In this document: in pieces, positions 45,801 to 56,499 of the stretch
Numbering within the stretch: position 1 is the first letter of the stretch
Layout: each line of letters begins with the position of its first letter
Source: Micropterus salmoides
Taxonomy: Eukaryota; Chordata; Actinopteri; Centrarchiformes; Centrarchidae
DNA length: 64,000 bases
Direction of reading: 5' to 3'
Assembly: GCF_014851395.1 (NCBI RefSeq)
Contig: NW_024041151.1
Location: 29,992,231-30,056,230 of the forward strand
Position numbers and translations under genes: made by a program
The notes under the pieces: model-generated
What the model saw: the letters and a program-made list of their open reading frames with translations, nothing else
What the model was told of the DNA's origin: nothing
The model's database searches: none

Positions 45801-47451
45801 ATCTACAGTCACTCAAAGAAGTGAACGGCAGGAGTTTAAAACAGTTTTCACTGCAAGTCAGTCAAACTTGAGCTTTATAGTTGGTAACGTTTTATATTTT
45901 TAAGTAAGGAAAAGTAAAAGAGGCAGCAGCCACATTAAAGACATCAGAGGAGGAGGCCCAGCCAACAGTAAGTTAATGCGGTTTGGATAAACCCTAGACA
46001 TCGAAAACATAACAACATAAAGAATAAAGATAAGCAAAACCTTTATTATGGTTCATGACAACTCGAGTCTTATTTTCAAAGTTATGACCATAATTCTTAT
46101 CAGTTACAACTGGGCAATAAACAAGTGCAGTCAGGTTGTAAACACACCAACAATTCAAAGTTGCCATGCATAGCACTGGCCTGACCATCGGGAGCAATTA
46201 AGGGCTTGGTGTCTGTCCAAATGACACTTTGACATGTGGACAGGAGGGGCTGGGGATTGAACCCCAAACCCTGTGATTAATGAACAGAGTCACAAATTAT
46301 CTGAAACTGAGTCACAGGTTATCTGAAACACTGTATTTGGAGGTCAAACTGAAAGTGAGCGCACCTGAATGTTGGTTAATCTCTCTCATTACACAGTAAA
46401 AATGCAACTACGGAACTACAACAAGTACCGTAGGTCAAAATTGAACAAGGAAGCCTGTAAACTGTGATGGTCAGTTGAAACATTTATTCTTCCAAATGCA
46501 TTAACCTAGTGGTTTGTTTACAACCTGTGTCTTACTAACATTTCTCGCCCCTGTTTTTCCAGACCTCAGCAATTAATAATTAATTCAAAAATAAGAATAA
46601 ACTTGTAATAAATAATAATTATTTACTATTTCCACATAACAAACACTCATGTCCACATCAACAACTACTCACGGTCGCAGTTGTGGACATTTAGCATATC
46701 AGGCCATAAAATAAACAACTAGAATCTGAATGGCCTCTTACCCCTTCTTTCTCATTTTCCATTAAAACTTTCTTCAGTGCGACCTTCTTCCCGGTCTGTC
46801 TGTGCTTTGCTTTGAACACCTCCCTGTGAGGAGAGGATTACAACACAAGAGACACAAATAATGGACTTTACTCTACACTGGCAAATCATTTCTACCTTAA
46901 CATAGTACTCCCATTTCTACTTGGGTCTTAATTATACAAATATTATAAATACTTTTCTAACGTTTTATTCACTTACACGTGTGGGCAAGTGTGGTTATTT
47001 ATGATGTTATATTACGGTTTATAAAGTACAGACTGCTACGTCCATTTCTTAGCTAACGTTAGGTCAATACGCAATCAACTTGGCAGCACATATTACAACA
47101 GGCTAAAGCTAGGTTGTGTGACTCTGTGTGCTGCACTTCTAAGAGTCTCCTGAACATAACAGATAAACGACTTTGGGCCACATGGAGAACAACCACAGAC
47201 TGTATAGAAGAGAAAAACGAGTTATTTGTAGCTAACGTAACGTTATTCCGTACGACTAAAGTTAGCTATCCGCACAGCTAACGTTAGCAACACAAACACA
47301 CAACACGCATTCACAGATAAACTCCCACCATAAACTGTTTGTGTACTAACGTTACTCACCCAAAGGTCCCTTGCCCTATTTTTGCCATTTTTTCATATTT
47401 GGAGAACTCGTCACAGAAAGGAAATTCAACTCCATCGTAGTATTTCGACAT
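39877..47451 (-). CDS. cdk9: Cyclin-dependent kinase 9, complete
   Basis: CDK9 is the nuclear Ser/Thr kinase of P-TEFb. With cyclin T it phosphorylates the RNA polymerase II tail and pause factors to release paused polymerase. Coding exons (join, minus): 47,451-47,360; 46,823-46,742; 45,641-45,551; 44,595-44,429; 43,919-43,748; 40,478-40,330; 40,242-39,877 (stop TAG 39,879-39,877). All introns are GT-AG and phases join without error. The product is 372 residues, the human length, and human numbering holds: glycine loop GQGTFG 26-31, K48 in VALKK, cyclin helix PITALRE 60-66, HRD D149, DFG D167, T-loop T186 in NRYTNRVVT, and the C-terminal TEFDRVF. ATG 47,451 has a good context (A at -3). An in-frame start in the 5' exon would add 21 residues. 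The 3.3-kb intron between the 172-bp and 149-bp exons holds a Tc1 and a hAT relic. No broken codon seen, so it is presumably functional. Confidence 0.97.
41182..42003. mobile_element. hAT-like non-autonomous relic in a cdk9 intron
   Basis: AGAGATGCACCGAAATGAAA and CTTGGCTGAAACCAAAT is the terminal sequence of a common fish hAT family. The stretch that follows (with GGGTCAGACC and CGCTGCGCGCAGGC) fits its interior. The Tc1 at 42,006 is inserted at or near its end, so the right terminus is not seen. Confidence 0.4.
42006..43574 (+). mobile_element. Tc1-like transposon with long TIRs, in a cdk9 intron
   Basis: A 1,569-bp element is bounded by TA dinucleotides (42,004-42,005 and 43,575-43,576), the Tc1/mariner target. 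Left end CAGGTGCTGGTCATAATTAG; the reverse complement of the right end is CATGTGCTGGTCATAATTAG. The similarity extends about 200 bp inward on both sides. The transposase inside is frameshifted. It lies antisense to cdk9. Confidence 0.95.
42323..43299 (+). pseudogene. Tc1 transposase, frameshifted
   Basis: Starting at ATG 42,323 (MGKTADLAAVQKTTIDTLHK) the frame has the paired helix-turn-helix (KVIAKEAGCSQSSVSKHIN), the basic linker GRKRCGRKK, and the first catalytic Asp in MFSDESKF. Near 42,980 the frame shifts; FQQDLAPAHSA with the second Asp and SPDLNPIENLW with the third acidic residue (DDE) continue in the next frame. A second local scramble at about 43,170-43,210 removes residues before TPEQCHRLMDS. 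It ends KGAPTKY-stop, the usual Tc1 C-terminus. Not functional, but the DDE triad codons are all present. Confidence 0.92.
46212..46272 (-). mobile_element. Short SINE fragment in a cdk9 intron
   Basis: On the minus strand GGTTCAATCCCCAGCCCCTC followed by CTGTCCACATGTCAAAGTG is the B-box region of the SINE family also seen at 35,510. Confidence 0.55.
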
Positions 47452-47606
47452 TATGGCGGCCTCTCGGTCGGACCTGAAGAGACATTTTACTTGATATTAA
47501 CACATTTAGGTTAAAACATGAGCTATACAGAACATGTGCTAATGTGCTTAAATTGATGAAAATACAAATGTCTTATAAATAAAATTGCAAATAGGTTTAA
47601 TCTTAC

Positions 47607-47690
47607 TTTTCAGCCCCACCGGCGTTGCTAGTTTTGTCTCGCTGCATTCTTAGTCCGTTCTTCTTCTGATGATGATGATGATGACATCTG
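47607..47690 (-). promoter_or_regulatory. cdk9 5' exon with alternative in-frame start
   Basis: An ATG at 47,647-47,645 opens 13 codons (MQRDKTSNAGGAE) and two bases that splice (donor GTAAGA at 47,606, acceptor TCTTCAG before 47,473) in frame to KSDREAAI and then the canonical Met at 47,451. The join adds 21 residues, giving 393. The acceptor shows this exon is real. Whether it is coding or 5' UTR is open. The transcript's 5' end lies upstream of 47,690 and is not visible; no TATA box was seen. Confidence 0.7.
47628..47687 (-). other. Upstream ORF in the cdk9 5' exon
   Basis: ATG at 47,687-47,685 reads MSSSSSSEEERTKNAARQN then TAG (47,630-47,628). It is out of frame with cdk9 and overlaps the ATG of the extension, so a ribosome translating it would pass that ATG before stopping. 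It could lower translation from the 47,647 start and favour reinitiation at 47,451. The six Ser codons come from a (TCA)6 repeat that may vary in length. Confidence 0.55.
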
Positions 47691-47984
47691 CGGCAGACTA
47701 CACGTAGCTAAGGAGTATTTCTGCCCTCTACAGGTAATTTGTAGACTCCCCGAGTTCTTCTTTTGGCTTTATGGCGGGTTGCAACCATGATTTAGAAATG
47801 GGCCTACTGCTTCCTCCTGTACCAGAGTATGTAGCAGGAATTGCTGGACGAGTCTCCTTTACATCATAATAATACAACTTAAAAAAAACACAAACTCTAT
47901 AATATAACCCTATATCCTTCAGGTATTGCAGAAAAACAGCTTTCTGTGTGTCCTTTACCACATCTGCTTTTATTCCCTTTCCTT
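47691..47984 (-). promoter_or_regulatory. cdk9 upstream region
   Basis: About 300 bp lie between the cdk9 5' exon and a LINE relic. I see no TATA box or strong CpG cluster. The promoter must be here, in the exon, or within the LINE. Confidence 0.3.
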
Positions 47985-49197
47985 CCTGCCTGAATCATCT
48001 CTTGGTGTAGTCATGGACTAACAACTGAATTTGAGGAGCCACATTAAGTCTGCCTACTGAAGAATATATCAAGGATTAAAGGACTTATGTTTCAGCAAGA
48101 CCTGGAAAAACTTATCTATGCATTTATCTTCAGTCGACTCGACTACTGTAACAGTGTCCTTACAGGGCTCCCTAAGAAATCGATCAGACAGCTGCAGCTG
48201 ATTCAGAACGCTGCTGCTTGAGTCCTCACTAAGACCAAAAAGGTGGATCACATCACTCCAGTTCTGAGGTCTTTACATTGGCTTCCTGTATGTCAAAGAA
48301 CTGATTTCAAACTCCTGCTGTTAGTTTATAAAGCACTAAATGTTTTAGGGCCAAAAATACATTTCTGATCTTCTGCTTTGTTACGAACCAATCCAGACCT
48401 CTCAGGAGTCAAAACTAAACAAGGAGAAGCAGCGTTCAGTTATTATGCTCCATATATTTGGAACAAACTCCCAGATAACTGTCAGTTCTTTTAAATTAAG
48501 ACTTTACCATTGCTTTTAATTAAATATTCAAGATTTTTCTTTTTACCACTGCCTTTAACTAGTAGATGGATTACTTACACTGCACTGTAACTTTTACTGT
48601 CCTGTTTTCTTTTTCTTTGTTTTTAGCTTTTTACCATTGCTTTTAATTAAATATTTACACGGTGAGAAATGAGTAGGTAATTGAGTGAAAAGATAATGAG
48701 AGTGAGATTGAACAGAGTGAAGGAAGTGGTCTTAAATCTCACGCCTGAGTGATTTGCAGGAACCTCTGTCCACCTGTAAACACTCAGGGGGGTCCAGAGT
48801 ATAACTGGATCAAAGTGGCCTGCAGACAGACGTCCTGGTTTCTCTGGGTTTTTGGAGTTTCAGTTGACCCAAAGATTGCTATGGACCCGAGTACAGACTA
48901 GCTAGAGAGAGTAGATTAAGTGTACTTCTCTGTTTATTCTCTTTTCAAAATAATTGTAACTCAATTATTTGCTCAATCCATCAGCCTGTTTTTATTTTCC
49001 ATTTAACTCTTTTAACCCTGATTGTACTCTGCACTGTAACTTTTATTATATTTTAAAGTGTTTTTTTTTTTTTTTTTACAATTTCCCTATGTTGCTTTTA
49101 AACTTTTTTATATTTCCCTGTTGCTTTTATGTTTAATGTAAAGCACTTTGAATTACCTTGTTGTTGAAATGTGCTATAAATAAACTTGCCTTGCCTG
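47985..49197 (+). mobile_element. L2-type LINE 3' part, split by an ERV fragment
   Basis: The plus strand encodes IFSRLDYCNSVLTGLPKKSI, RQLQLIQNAAA, VDHITPVLRSLHWLPV and APYIWNKLPDN, the C-terminus of an L2 RT, with stops. The 3' UTR is interrupted at 48,655-48,975 and resumes to AAGCACTTTGAATTACCTTG and ATAAATAAACTTGCC, ending near 49,197. Confidence 0.85.
48655..48975 (+). mobile_element. ERV leader-plus-LTR remnant nested in the L2 element
   Basis: ACACGGTGAGAAATGAGTAG to GAACAGAGTGAAGGAAGTG (48,657-48,730) repeats the leader at 3,752-3,830. TGTACTTCTCTGTTTATTCT (48,918 on) and CTCAATTATTTGCTCAAT repeat the LTR end at 3,500-3,580. The order leader, then LTR, is what remains of a provirus 3' half after deletion of the internal genes. 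No TSD was resolved. Confidence 0.7.
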
Positions 49198-49588
49198 TTG
49201 ATTTCCTACAGTGTAATATGTTCTACACTTTCTTACATTAGCATGTGTGGCCCTTTATATAGTCAGTCCCAATCCCCGAGTTGGGATGGTCATTCTTTTG
49301 ACTTGGATGTGTTCATGAGCTGAAACTGTAATGTGGAAACAACGTGGACGTTTTTGTACAGCATCTGAGTGATGAGTTGTTGTATATGTGATATGTGATT
49401 CTTCACCAGCACATTCCCTAAAGCCACTAAAATATTGCTTTACTTGACATATTATCATGGTTAATGCAAACAATAATCTAATACCATTTAACAAATGTAT
49501 GTGAGCAATATTTTTGCGTAATATGACGTCAGCTCTACAAGTAATGTACCAACATTTCTGCAGACTTTCCAAGTTGTTTTTCTGACTT
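49198..49588. other. Intergenic, nothing recognised
   Basis: Open frame on the minus strand (to 49,635) has no domain. Confidence 0.4.
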
Positions 49589-49890
49589 GTCAGAATCAGA
49601 ATCAGAATCAGTTTTATTGCCAGGTATGTGTACACATATGAGGAATTTGACTCCAGGATTGTACATTGCTCACGATGTGCTTACTTATACAATAATAACA
49701 TAACACTATAATAAAATAATAATAAAATAAAATCAGACACAAACTACAGAATAGACAACACTAATATACACACTATGAACAAAACAATATAGACATATTG
49801 ACAAATAGTGCAGTGATCAGAGTGTAAACGATGCAAGAGTAAACTATTCTCATTATGTACATGTTGAAGGTGGATATGATATACAGGTAC

Positions 49891-49911
49891 CCCTAACCCT
49901 AACCCTAACCC
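49891..49911 (-). repeat. Short interstitial telomere-like repeat
   Basis: (CCCTAA)3CCC, i.e. (TTAGGG)3 on the minus strand, within the 3' UTR of the CR1/Rex1-like LINE. Confidence 0.85.
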
Positions 49912-50011
49912 ATGTACACAGTGTGATGTAACATAGTGCAAAGGATGCTGGAAAAAATAAATAAGACCTATGACCTTATGACCTGAGGTAGGTGTATTGG
50001 TATAATAATGA

Positions 50012-52545
50012 CTTTTTTCAGGACTCAGAATGGAAGGTCCATAGAACACAGAAAAAACAAGACAAAAAACAACAGCTACAACAAAACAATAAATATACAG
50101 TACATTAAAAAAATTAATAAAATAAGTCTATATCTTTCACTTGTAATATACAAACAGGAGCACCAATGTCTCAACAGTCTAGATGTATACCTGACTGAGC
50201 TAAAATCATTGTGGGTTAAAGCTTGTATAATTCTATTTTCAGAGACAGACATTCTACAAATGTATCTAAAAATAAGATTTCTTATTAAGGAAGAGCATGT
50301 AGGCACCCCAACATTAACAAACATATGACTGGCACTACACCATTTTGGTTGTTTTAAGAGCAGTCTCATGGCATTATTATACGCTACATTCAGCCTCTGC
50401 ATGTTCTTTTTGCTGTAAGACTGCCACAAGTGGGCAGTATATAGTGGTGTACAGAATGCTTTGAACAAGGCTACTTTAACATAAGCAGAACACATGCCAA
50501 ATTTACGTGCAAGCACATTAGCCTGAGCATATATCTTGCGACACTGTCTATTGATGTCCTAATCATCTGATAAATCATTTACAATATGATGGCCAACATA
50601 TTTAATCTCATCACACACTTTAAGGGCAGTACCAGATAAAAGAAATCAGGGAATACTAATTTCCTGTCTTCTTTACTTCTAACAATCATGATATTGCTCT
50701 TACTTGCATTATATTTGATATCAAAATCTGCACCGTACTGAGAGCAAACCTTCAACAGTTGTTGTAACCCAGCGCTATATGGGCAAATGATTACCAAGTC
50801 ATCTGCATACATAAGGTGATTCGTGAGAGTATTGCCTATCATACGTCCTGTATTACATTTATTTAATTGTTGTGACAAGTCATCCATATACACGTTAAAA
50901 AGGAAAGGTGACAAAATACCACCCTGCCGAACACCATTACCAACAGTAAATGGTTATGATACAGAGCCCCCGCATTTCACCTGCATTGACTGGTGTGAAT
51001 ACCAGAAGACTAGGATTCTTATAATTACTTTGGGAATTTCTCTATGTTGCAACTTAAGAAACTATTTTTCATGGTTTACCCAATCAAATGCCTTAGAGGC
51101 ATCTATAAAACACATAAACGCTGTGGAATTCTGGCTATTATAGTCATCTAAAATTTCCTTTAAGGCAAATATACACATATCTGTACTGTGTTGACGTTTA
51201 AAACCAAATTGGTTATCAGTCGTAAAAATATACTGTTCCAACCAGTTAAGAAGAATTCTCTCCAACGCTTTTGATACAATACTAGCTAGGGCTAAAGGTC
51301 TATAATTGTCCATGCTGTTTATTTTGCCAGTTTTGTCTTTAATGACGTGCACTAATAAAGCTGGTAAGATAGATTCAGGCAGAATCCCATGAACTAGAAA
51401 TCAGTCATACAAATAGCAAACAGGGGAACAAGTTTCTTGCTTGCATATTTTAGATGTTCAGCGGTTATTTGATCGGTCCCACACACTCTATTATCATCTA
51501 ATCCCAATACTGCAGATTTGACCTCTTCTGAATTAATAACCACATTTTCATCATTATCAATTTTTTCCACCTCAAAAGTATTTCTCCCAATACAGTTAAA
51601 CAGCTCATGATAATGTTGCATCTGGCAAATTACATCTGAGCCACTGACACCCTCAATATCTGAGGACATTTTAGTACCATGGCTCTAACCTCTTTCCAAA
51701 AGTCATTATAACTTCTGTTATGCATCTTACATGCCAAAGAGTCAGACCTCATCGAGTACTCATTCTTTTTTATATATCTTAGTGCATATTTAAAATTTGC
51801 ATTTGCCCTTCTCTTCAAATAAAGGGCCCTGTCTATCTCTACCTGACACTATCCAGTCTTTCAGTGCACACCGAGCTTTGGCATGAAGTTCTGCTACATG
51901 CTCGTTCCAACCAGGCTTGATGGTATATGCCATTCGCTGAGGTTTATAAAAATGCCTACTGGCAATATTAATTGTATCAACAATTGAGTCATATAGAACA
52001 CATAAATCATTACTATGTTGTGGATTCTTACAATTAATATCACAACATCTTATGGTGTCTTTGGGCAGTGCAATGTTTCCCAGCAACCCCTCAGTCCTAA
52101 CATAATACATCTGGAAATCTTCCACGGTTAATTTAGTCTAGTCTAGTCTTCCTGTGTTAATGCTATTAGCCTCCGTTAACACTGGTAAGTTTTTAACATT
52201 TAAAGACAGAGAAAACGGTATATGATCTATAATGGCAAACTCAAAATTAATCGTCATAGCATCCACGGAAGCGTGAGCATCAGTTGTACATACACAATGA
52301 GCTAACCATGAGGTGGTATGCCATGCCTCACTGATTTAAGTATAACTGTTTTAACTGTATTAAACCAGTGTCAGAGCTTAATCACTTAGCATTAAGTGAT
52401 TAGCAAACAGAGAGTTTGCATCAGAAATATCAGCATTCATGTCTCCTACAGCAACAATACAGGTTGAGGCATTATCCTGAACACTCATACAGAGCGTATA
52501 TATTCAAGATAATAAACTTTGTATCATGACAATTAAACTCGTATA
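50012..52545 (-). mobile_element. Second LINE nested inside the CR1/Rex1-like element
   Basis: Minus-strand pieces in order: VEDFQMYYVRTEGLLGN and PGWNEHVAELHAKARCALKD (52,130-51,850, linker); AVLGLDDNRVCGTDQITAEH (51,490); MDNYRPLALASIVSKALERI (51,310); GFKRQHSTDMCIFALKEIL; MCFIDASKAFDWVNHEK (51,070); MSPFLFNVYMDDLSQQLNKC with LMYADDLVIICPYSAG (50,914-50,780), a normal YADD; and LNVAYNNAMRLLLKQPKWCS (50,390). The RT segment between 51,062 and 50,914 and several frames are damaged. I do not assign a clade with confidence. Confidence 0.85.
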
Positions 52546-53750
52546 CAGTATATACAATATGACATAGTATGAACAGCTCTGAAATAGAGAATGGTGAATA
52601 AATAAATAATAAGTGGAAACCAGTAAACAGGTGGCAGAGTTACTGGGTTATTGCACAGGAATTGTTCCTGACACTGTGAGTCAGAAATCAGCTGTTCATC
52701 AGAGTGATGACTTGTGGGAAGAAACTGTTCCTGAGTCAGTTGGTTTTGGCGTACAGTGCTCTGTAGCGCCTACCAGAGGGGAGGAGCTGGAACAGGTTGT
52801 GTCCAGGGTGAGATGGATCTGCAGTGATGTTTCCTGCCCAGGTTGTTCTGACCGCACCAGAGAGCCAGCTGATCAACCTTCCATCTGTAGGCCGACTCGT
52901 CACCGTCCCGGATGAGGCAGAGGACCGTTGTGTCGTCAGCCAACTTCAGGAGTTTGACAGATGGGTCTCCTGAGGTGCAGTCGTTGGTGTAGAGGGAGAA
53001 GAGCAGTGGGGAGAGCACACACCCCTGGGGGGCGCCAGTGCTGATAGTCTGGGTGCTGGATGGGATGTTTCCCAGCCTCACCTGCTGACTCCTGTCAGTC
53101 AGGAAGTCTGTGATCCACTGACAGGTGGAGGCTGGCAGAGTGAGCTGGGTGAGTTTGGTGCTGAGGATGTCCGGGATGATGGTGTTGAACGCCGAGCTAA
53201 AGTCCACGAACAGGATCCTTGCATATGTCCCTGGAGAGTCGAGGTGTTTCAGGATGTGATGCAGACCCAAGTTGACAGCATCATCCACTGACCTGTTAGC
53301 CCTGTAGGCAAACTGCAGGGGGTCCAGCAGGGGGCCTGTAATGTCCTTCAGGTGGGCCAACACCAGTCTTTCAAAGGACTTCATGACTACAGATGTCAGG
53401 GCGACGGGCCTGTAGTCATTTAGTCCAGAGATGGAGGGTTTTTTGGGGGCCGGGATGACTGTGGAGCGTTTGAAGCAGGAGGGAACTTCACACAGCTTCA
53501 GTGATTTGTTGAAGATCTGAGTGAAGATGGGGGTGTCCCTGGTGGGACACTTAATAACCTATGCTCTCTGTATTTTGGAAGTTCATGACTGAGGTTTGCT
53601 TTGTTAAAGTCCCCAAGAACTATGAGCAGGGAGTCTGGATGTTTTTTCTCCACGTTAGTTATCTGGTCGGCCAGGTGTAGTAACGCCTCACTAACACAGG
53701 CCTGAGGTGGAATATAAACAGCGAGTAAAACGAGGAAAACTCCCGCGGTG

Positions 53751-54135
53751 AATAAAACTGTTAATAGTTTATAAATATATATAATATAACACTGTTGCCA
53801 GTAAGTTACTGTAATTCAGATTTACAGTACTGTAACTGTTTTTCACTTTTACAGTAACAAATATGTTACTGTAATTATGTAATTCAGAATACAGTACTGT
53901 TGCTGTAAAAAAAAACTACAGTTACACTACTGTAATCCCAGTATTTCTTTTAGATTATTTATATTATTTATTTATTCATTCATTCATGCATGCATTATTT
54001 TTTAAACCTACACAAGTACTAATGACACAGTAATTATAAAATTTCAAATTCTTTATTTAAACATTTGTCATACTTAATGCACTTTACAAGAAATGTCAGA
54101 AATTCATTTAAAATAACATAAAAGAAATTAAATTA
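53751..54135. repeat. Short palindrome-rich repeat
   Basis: TTACTGTAA/TACAGTA motifs recur six or more times between 53,795 and 53,935, on both strands, so this stretch can fold. It is probably part of a fish interspersed repeat. Confidence 0.4.
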
Positions 54136-54139
54136 CATG

Positions 54140-55097
54140 AATAAACCTTACCTCAGTTAAAAGTGCATTCAATGTTACTGTCAAAATACAATGAAGAAAG
54201 TACTGTGCAGAACAAAGTATCTGGACGGCATACAGAACTGTATATTTACCAACAACAGAAGAACACAAAGAAAATACACATCTGCTGACTGGAATGCTTT
54301 TTTACAAATAATCATTAACCGCATTAAAATAGGAAATAACAGTAACAATAGATCTACTTTCTCCCACCCCTATTGGCTACTGGGGTTCTTGCCTGCGTGT
54401 TGCTGGGATAGGTGTGGCACAGTCGTGGCATCCCACTCTCACTAACAACTACATTCTTTAACAGGCTTATGCGCACACACATGTACCCACACACATACAG
54501 ACACATTCACCCACACGCACACAGACACAATCACTCTCACACATAGACACAAACAAATTTAGGTTGTCCCTGGTAGAATTATTCCTGATGCTTTTCTTTC
54601 AGTTACTTATTTAAATTAATTATTATTCCAGTTCTCGTGGCTGTGCTGTGTTGCTTATTTAGTGTGTGTGACTGTTTCTTGTTTTCATTTTTCTCTTAGT
54701 TGTCTTACTATGTCAGCTGTTTATTGCTGCTGTTCGGCTGGTTGTCTTTTACTATTATTATTATTTTTATTTTTATTGTTTGTGTTTGTTGCAATTGGTG
54801 TTTCCCACAGCTTTTCCCTGTTGTCCCCACCCTCCATCCCCCTTTCCCCCTTCTCTTACAGGTGTTGTCCTTTCTCTGTGCTGTCTGTTTGTGCCCCCCC
54901 ATCCCCGTGTCTTCCCCCCTGTCCGGCCCGGTGACAAATCAATACATAATTAAATAAATAATAAAACAGACAAAGGAGTATTTTAATACTCTCTTGTTAA
55001 AGTAAAATCTGTCTGGCACAATATGGTATCCAGGTCATTATACTCTATACCAGGCTGCTGGGCAGGACAGGTTTAAAAAAAAAAAAAAAAAAAAAAC
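54140..55097 (+). mobile_element. Possible retroposed sequence ending in poly(A)
   Basis: CA-rich (54,465-54,550) and CT-rich (54,790-54,925) runs lead to a 24-base A tract at 55,074-55,097. A poly(A) end without coding sequence suggests the 3' UTR of an L1-like LINE or a processed copy. Boundaries unknown. Confidence 0.3.
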
Positions 55098-55388
55098 ATA
55101 TTCACATGTAGCATAAAACCCATGTTAGTAATTCATTAAACATAATGAAAATATTAATGTATTAATTGTTATCCAGTGAAATTAATGAACACTTTTGCAG
55201 GGAACTGTATGCATGCTACATTCTCATTAGGGGCTAAGCCCCCCTAAAGGTCTGATCCTAAAATTGCTCCTGAAACAATGCCATTTATCTTTAGAATCCA
55301 GGATTTTCAAATGAATTACAATCCATTTAGTAGGTACCAAACAACAGAAAAGTAAGTTACATGGTTATTAGAAATTAAACAATAACTT

Positions 55389-55714
55389 CCATCCATCCAT
55401 CTTCAACCGCTTATCCTGCGGACAGGGTCACGGGGGGCTGAAGCCTATCCCAGCTGGCATCAGGCAAAAGGCGGGATACACCCTGGACAGGTCACCAGTC
55501 TGTCGCAGGGCCACACATAGATGAACAATCACCCACGCTCACACCTAAGGACAATTTAGGGTCACCAATTAACCTAGTCCGCATGTCTTTGGATGGTGCA
55601 CCCGGAGAGAACCCACGCAGACACGGGGAGAACATGCAAACTCCACACAGAAAGACCCTCGACCTTCTTGCTGTGAGGCGACCATGCTAACCACTGCACC
55701 ACTGTGCCGCCCTG
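55389..55714 (-). mobile_element. tRNA-derived SINE, full length with 13-bp TSD
   Basis: The minus strand starts CAGGGCGGCACAGTGGTGCA, GTGGTTAGCATGGTCGCCTC (A box). The body (GAACATGC, AATTGGTGACCC) follows and it ends in GGATGGATGG repeats, the tail of many fish SINEs mobilised by RTE-type LINEs. TAAACAATAACTT flanks it at 55,376-55,388 and 55,715-55,727, so the insertion is quite recent. Confidence 0.92.
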
Positions 55715-55727
55715 TAAACAATAACTT

Positions 55728-56029
55728 ATTAAATGATCATTTATTTTGTGATTTGGTGAAAACTACGACAGGAAAAAATATTTGTTGATAATAAAATGAC
55801 TTATTTACAGAATTAGGTTGACACAAACTTGATTTCCTAAAGAGATAACATTCCCTATCATGTTCAAGGAATTTAGTTTGTAATTAATTAGAAAGTATTG
55901 ATATTATAAGCAACAGATGCACCAAGAGACATTTTAGAAAATGAATCTACAATACTAACACAAACACCACATGGAACATCTTTTTGGAACTCTCATTTTA
56001 AGTTAACTGGTGCAAGGAACTATTTGTTC
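55728..56029. other. Intergenic, nothing recognised
   Basis: AT-rich; may be part of the L1-like relic that follows. Confidence 0.35.
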
Positions 56030-56330
56030 CTTTTAGATTCTACATCACAACCAAAATTAAAGAGATACATCTGAAAATATTACACAATATGTCCAACAAG
56101 CTATTGTCTATTTATAGATTTCTAGATGCTGATAACAGATGTACTTTCTGCAAGACTGAACAAGAAAATATATCTAATCTATCTATTCTATTGGTTCATA
56201 TTGTATTACATTTTGGAAGGATTGAGAATTATGTACAAATGCGTCCATCAATTGCCCTCAAGGACAATCATGAAATTATCATCGAAGTTAATGTAATGAT
56301 AACAATGTATGCACGATTCTAAACTTTTCA
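56030..56330 (+). mobile_element. L1-like LINE ORF2 C-terminal relic
   Basis: The frame KIKEIHLKILHNMSNKLLSI then FLDADNRCTFCKTEQENISN has the CxFC motif that ends L1-group ORF2 proteins. No RT core is nearby. Confidence 0.55.
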
Positions 56331-56499
56331 TTTTATTAGAGCAATGTCATGTTCTTAGTTCAACCCCATGTTTTAAATTGTTTCTAATTGAAATTGAATG
56401 TTAGTTTAACTTCTTAAATATGTAACAAATAAGAAATACATGTCAATAGATAAAATTCACTCAGTTGTTTTTGTGAAGTAGTTTGTCATGAAAATGTCT

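Larger units (their letters stand above)
49589..53750 (-). mobile_element. CR1/Rex1-like LINE, interrupted and deleted
   Basis: The 3' end is the AGAATCAGAATCAGAATCAG repeat (49,591) as in the 12.3-kb copy. After a foreign LINE (about 50,012-52,545) the element resumes: RT frame 53,384-52,770 with SFERLVLAHLKDITGP, FVDFSSAFNTIIPD, GAPQGCVLSPLLFSLYTND and catalytic LADDTTVL (normally FADD). Endonuclease blocks VYIPPQACVSEALLHLADQI and LIVLGDFNKANLSHELPKY lie at 53,750-53,570. About 0.5 kb after the RT core is deleted at about 52,843, which fuses GQNNL to 3' UTR. Another deletion lies between endonuclease and RT (about 53,560). Confidence 0.85.

Noticed and set aside
50823..51143. Plus-strand ORF
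   Set aside because: Antisense of the nested LINE RT.
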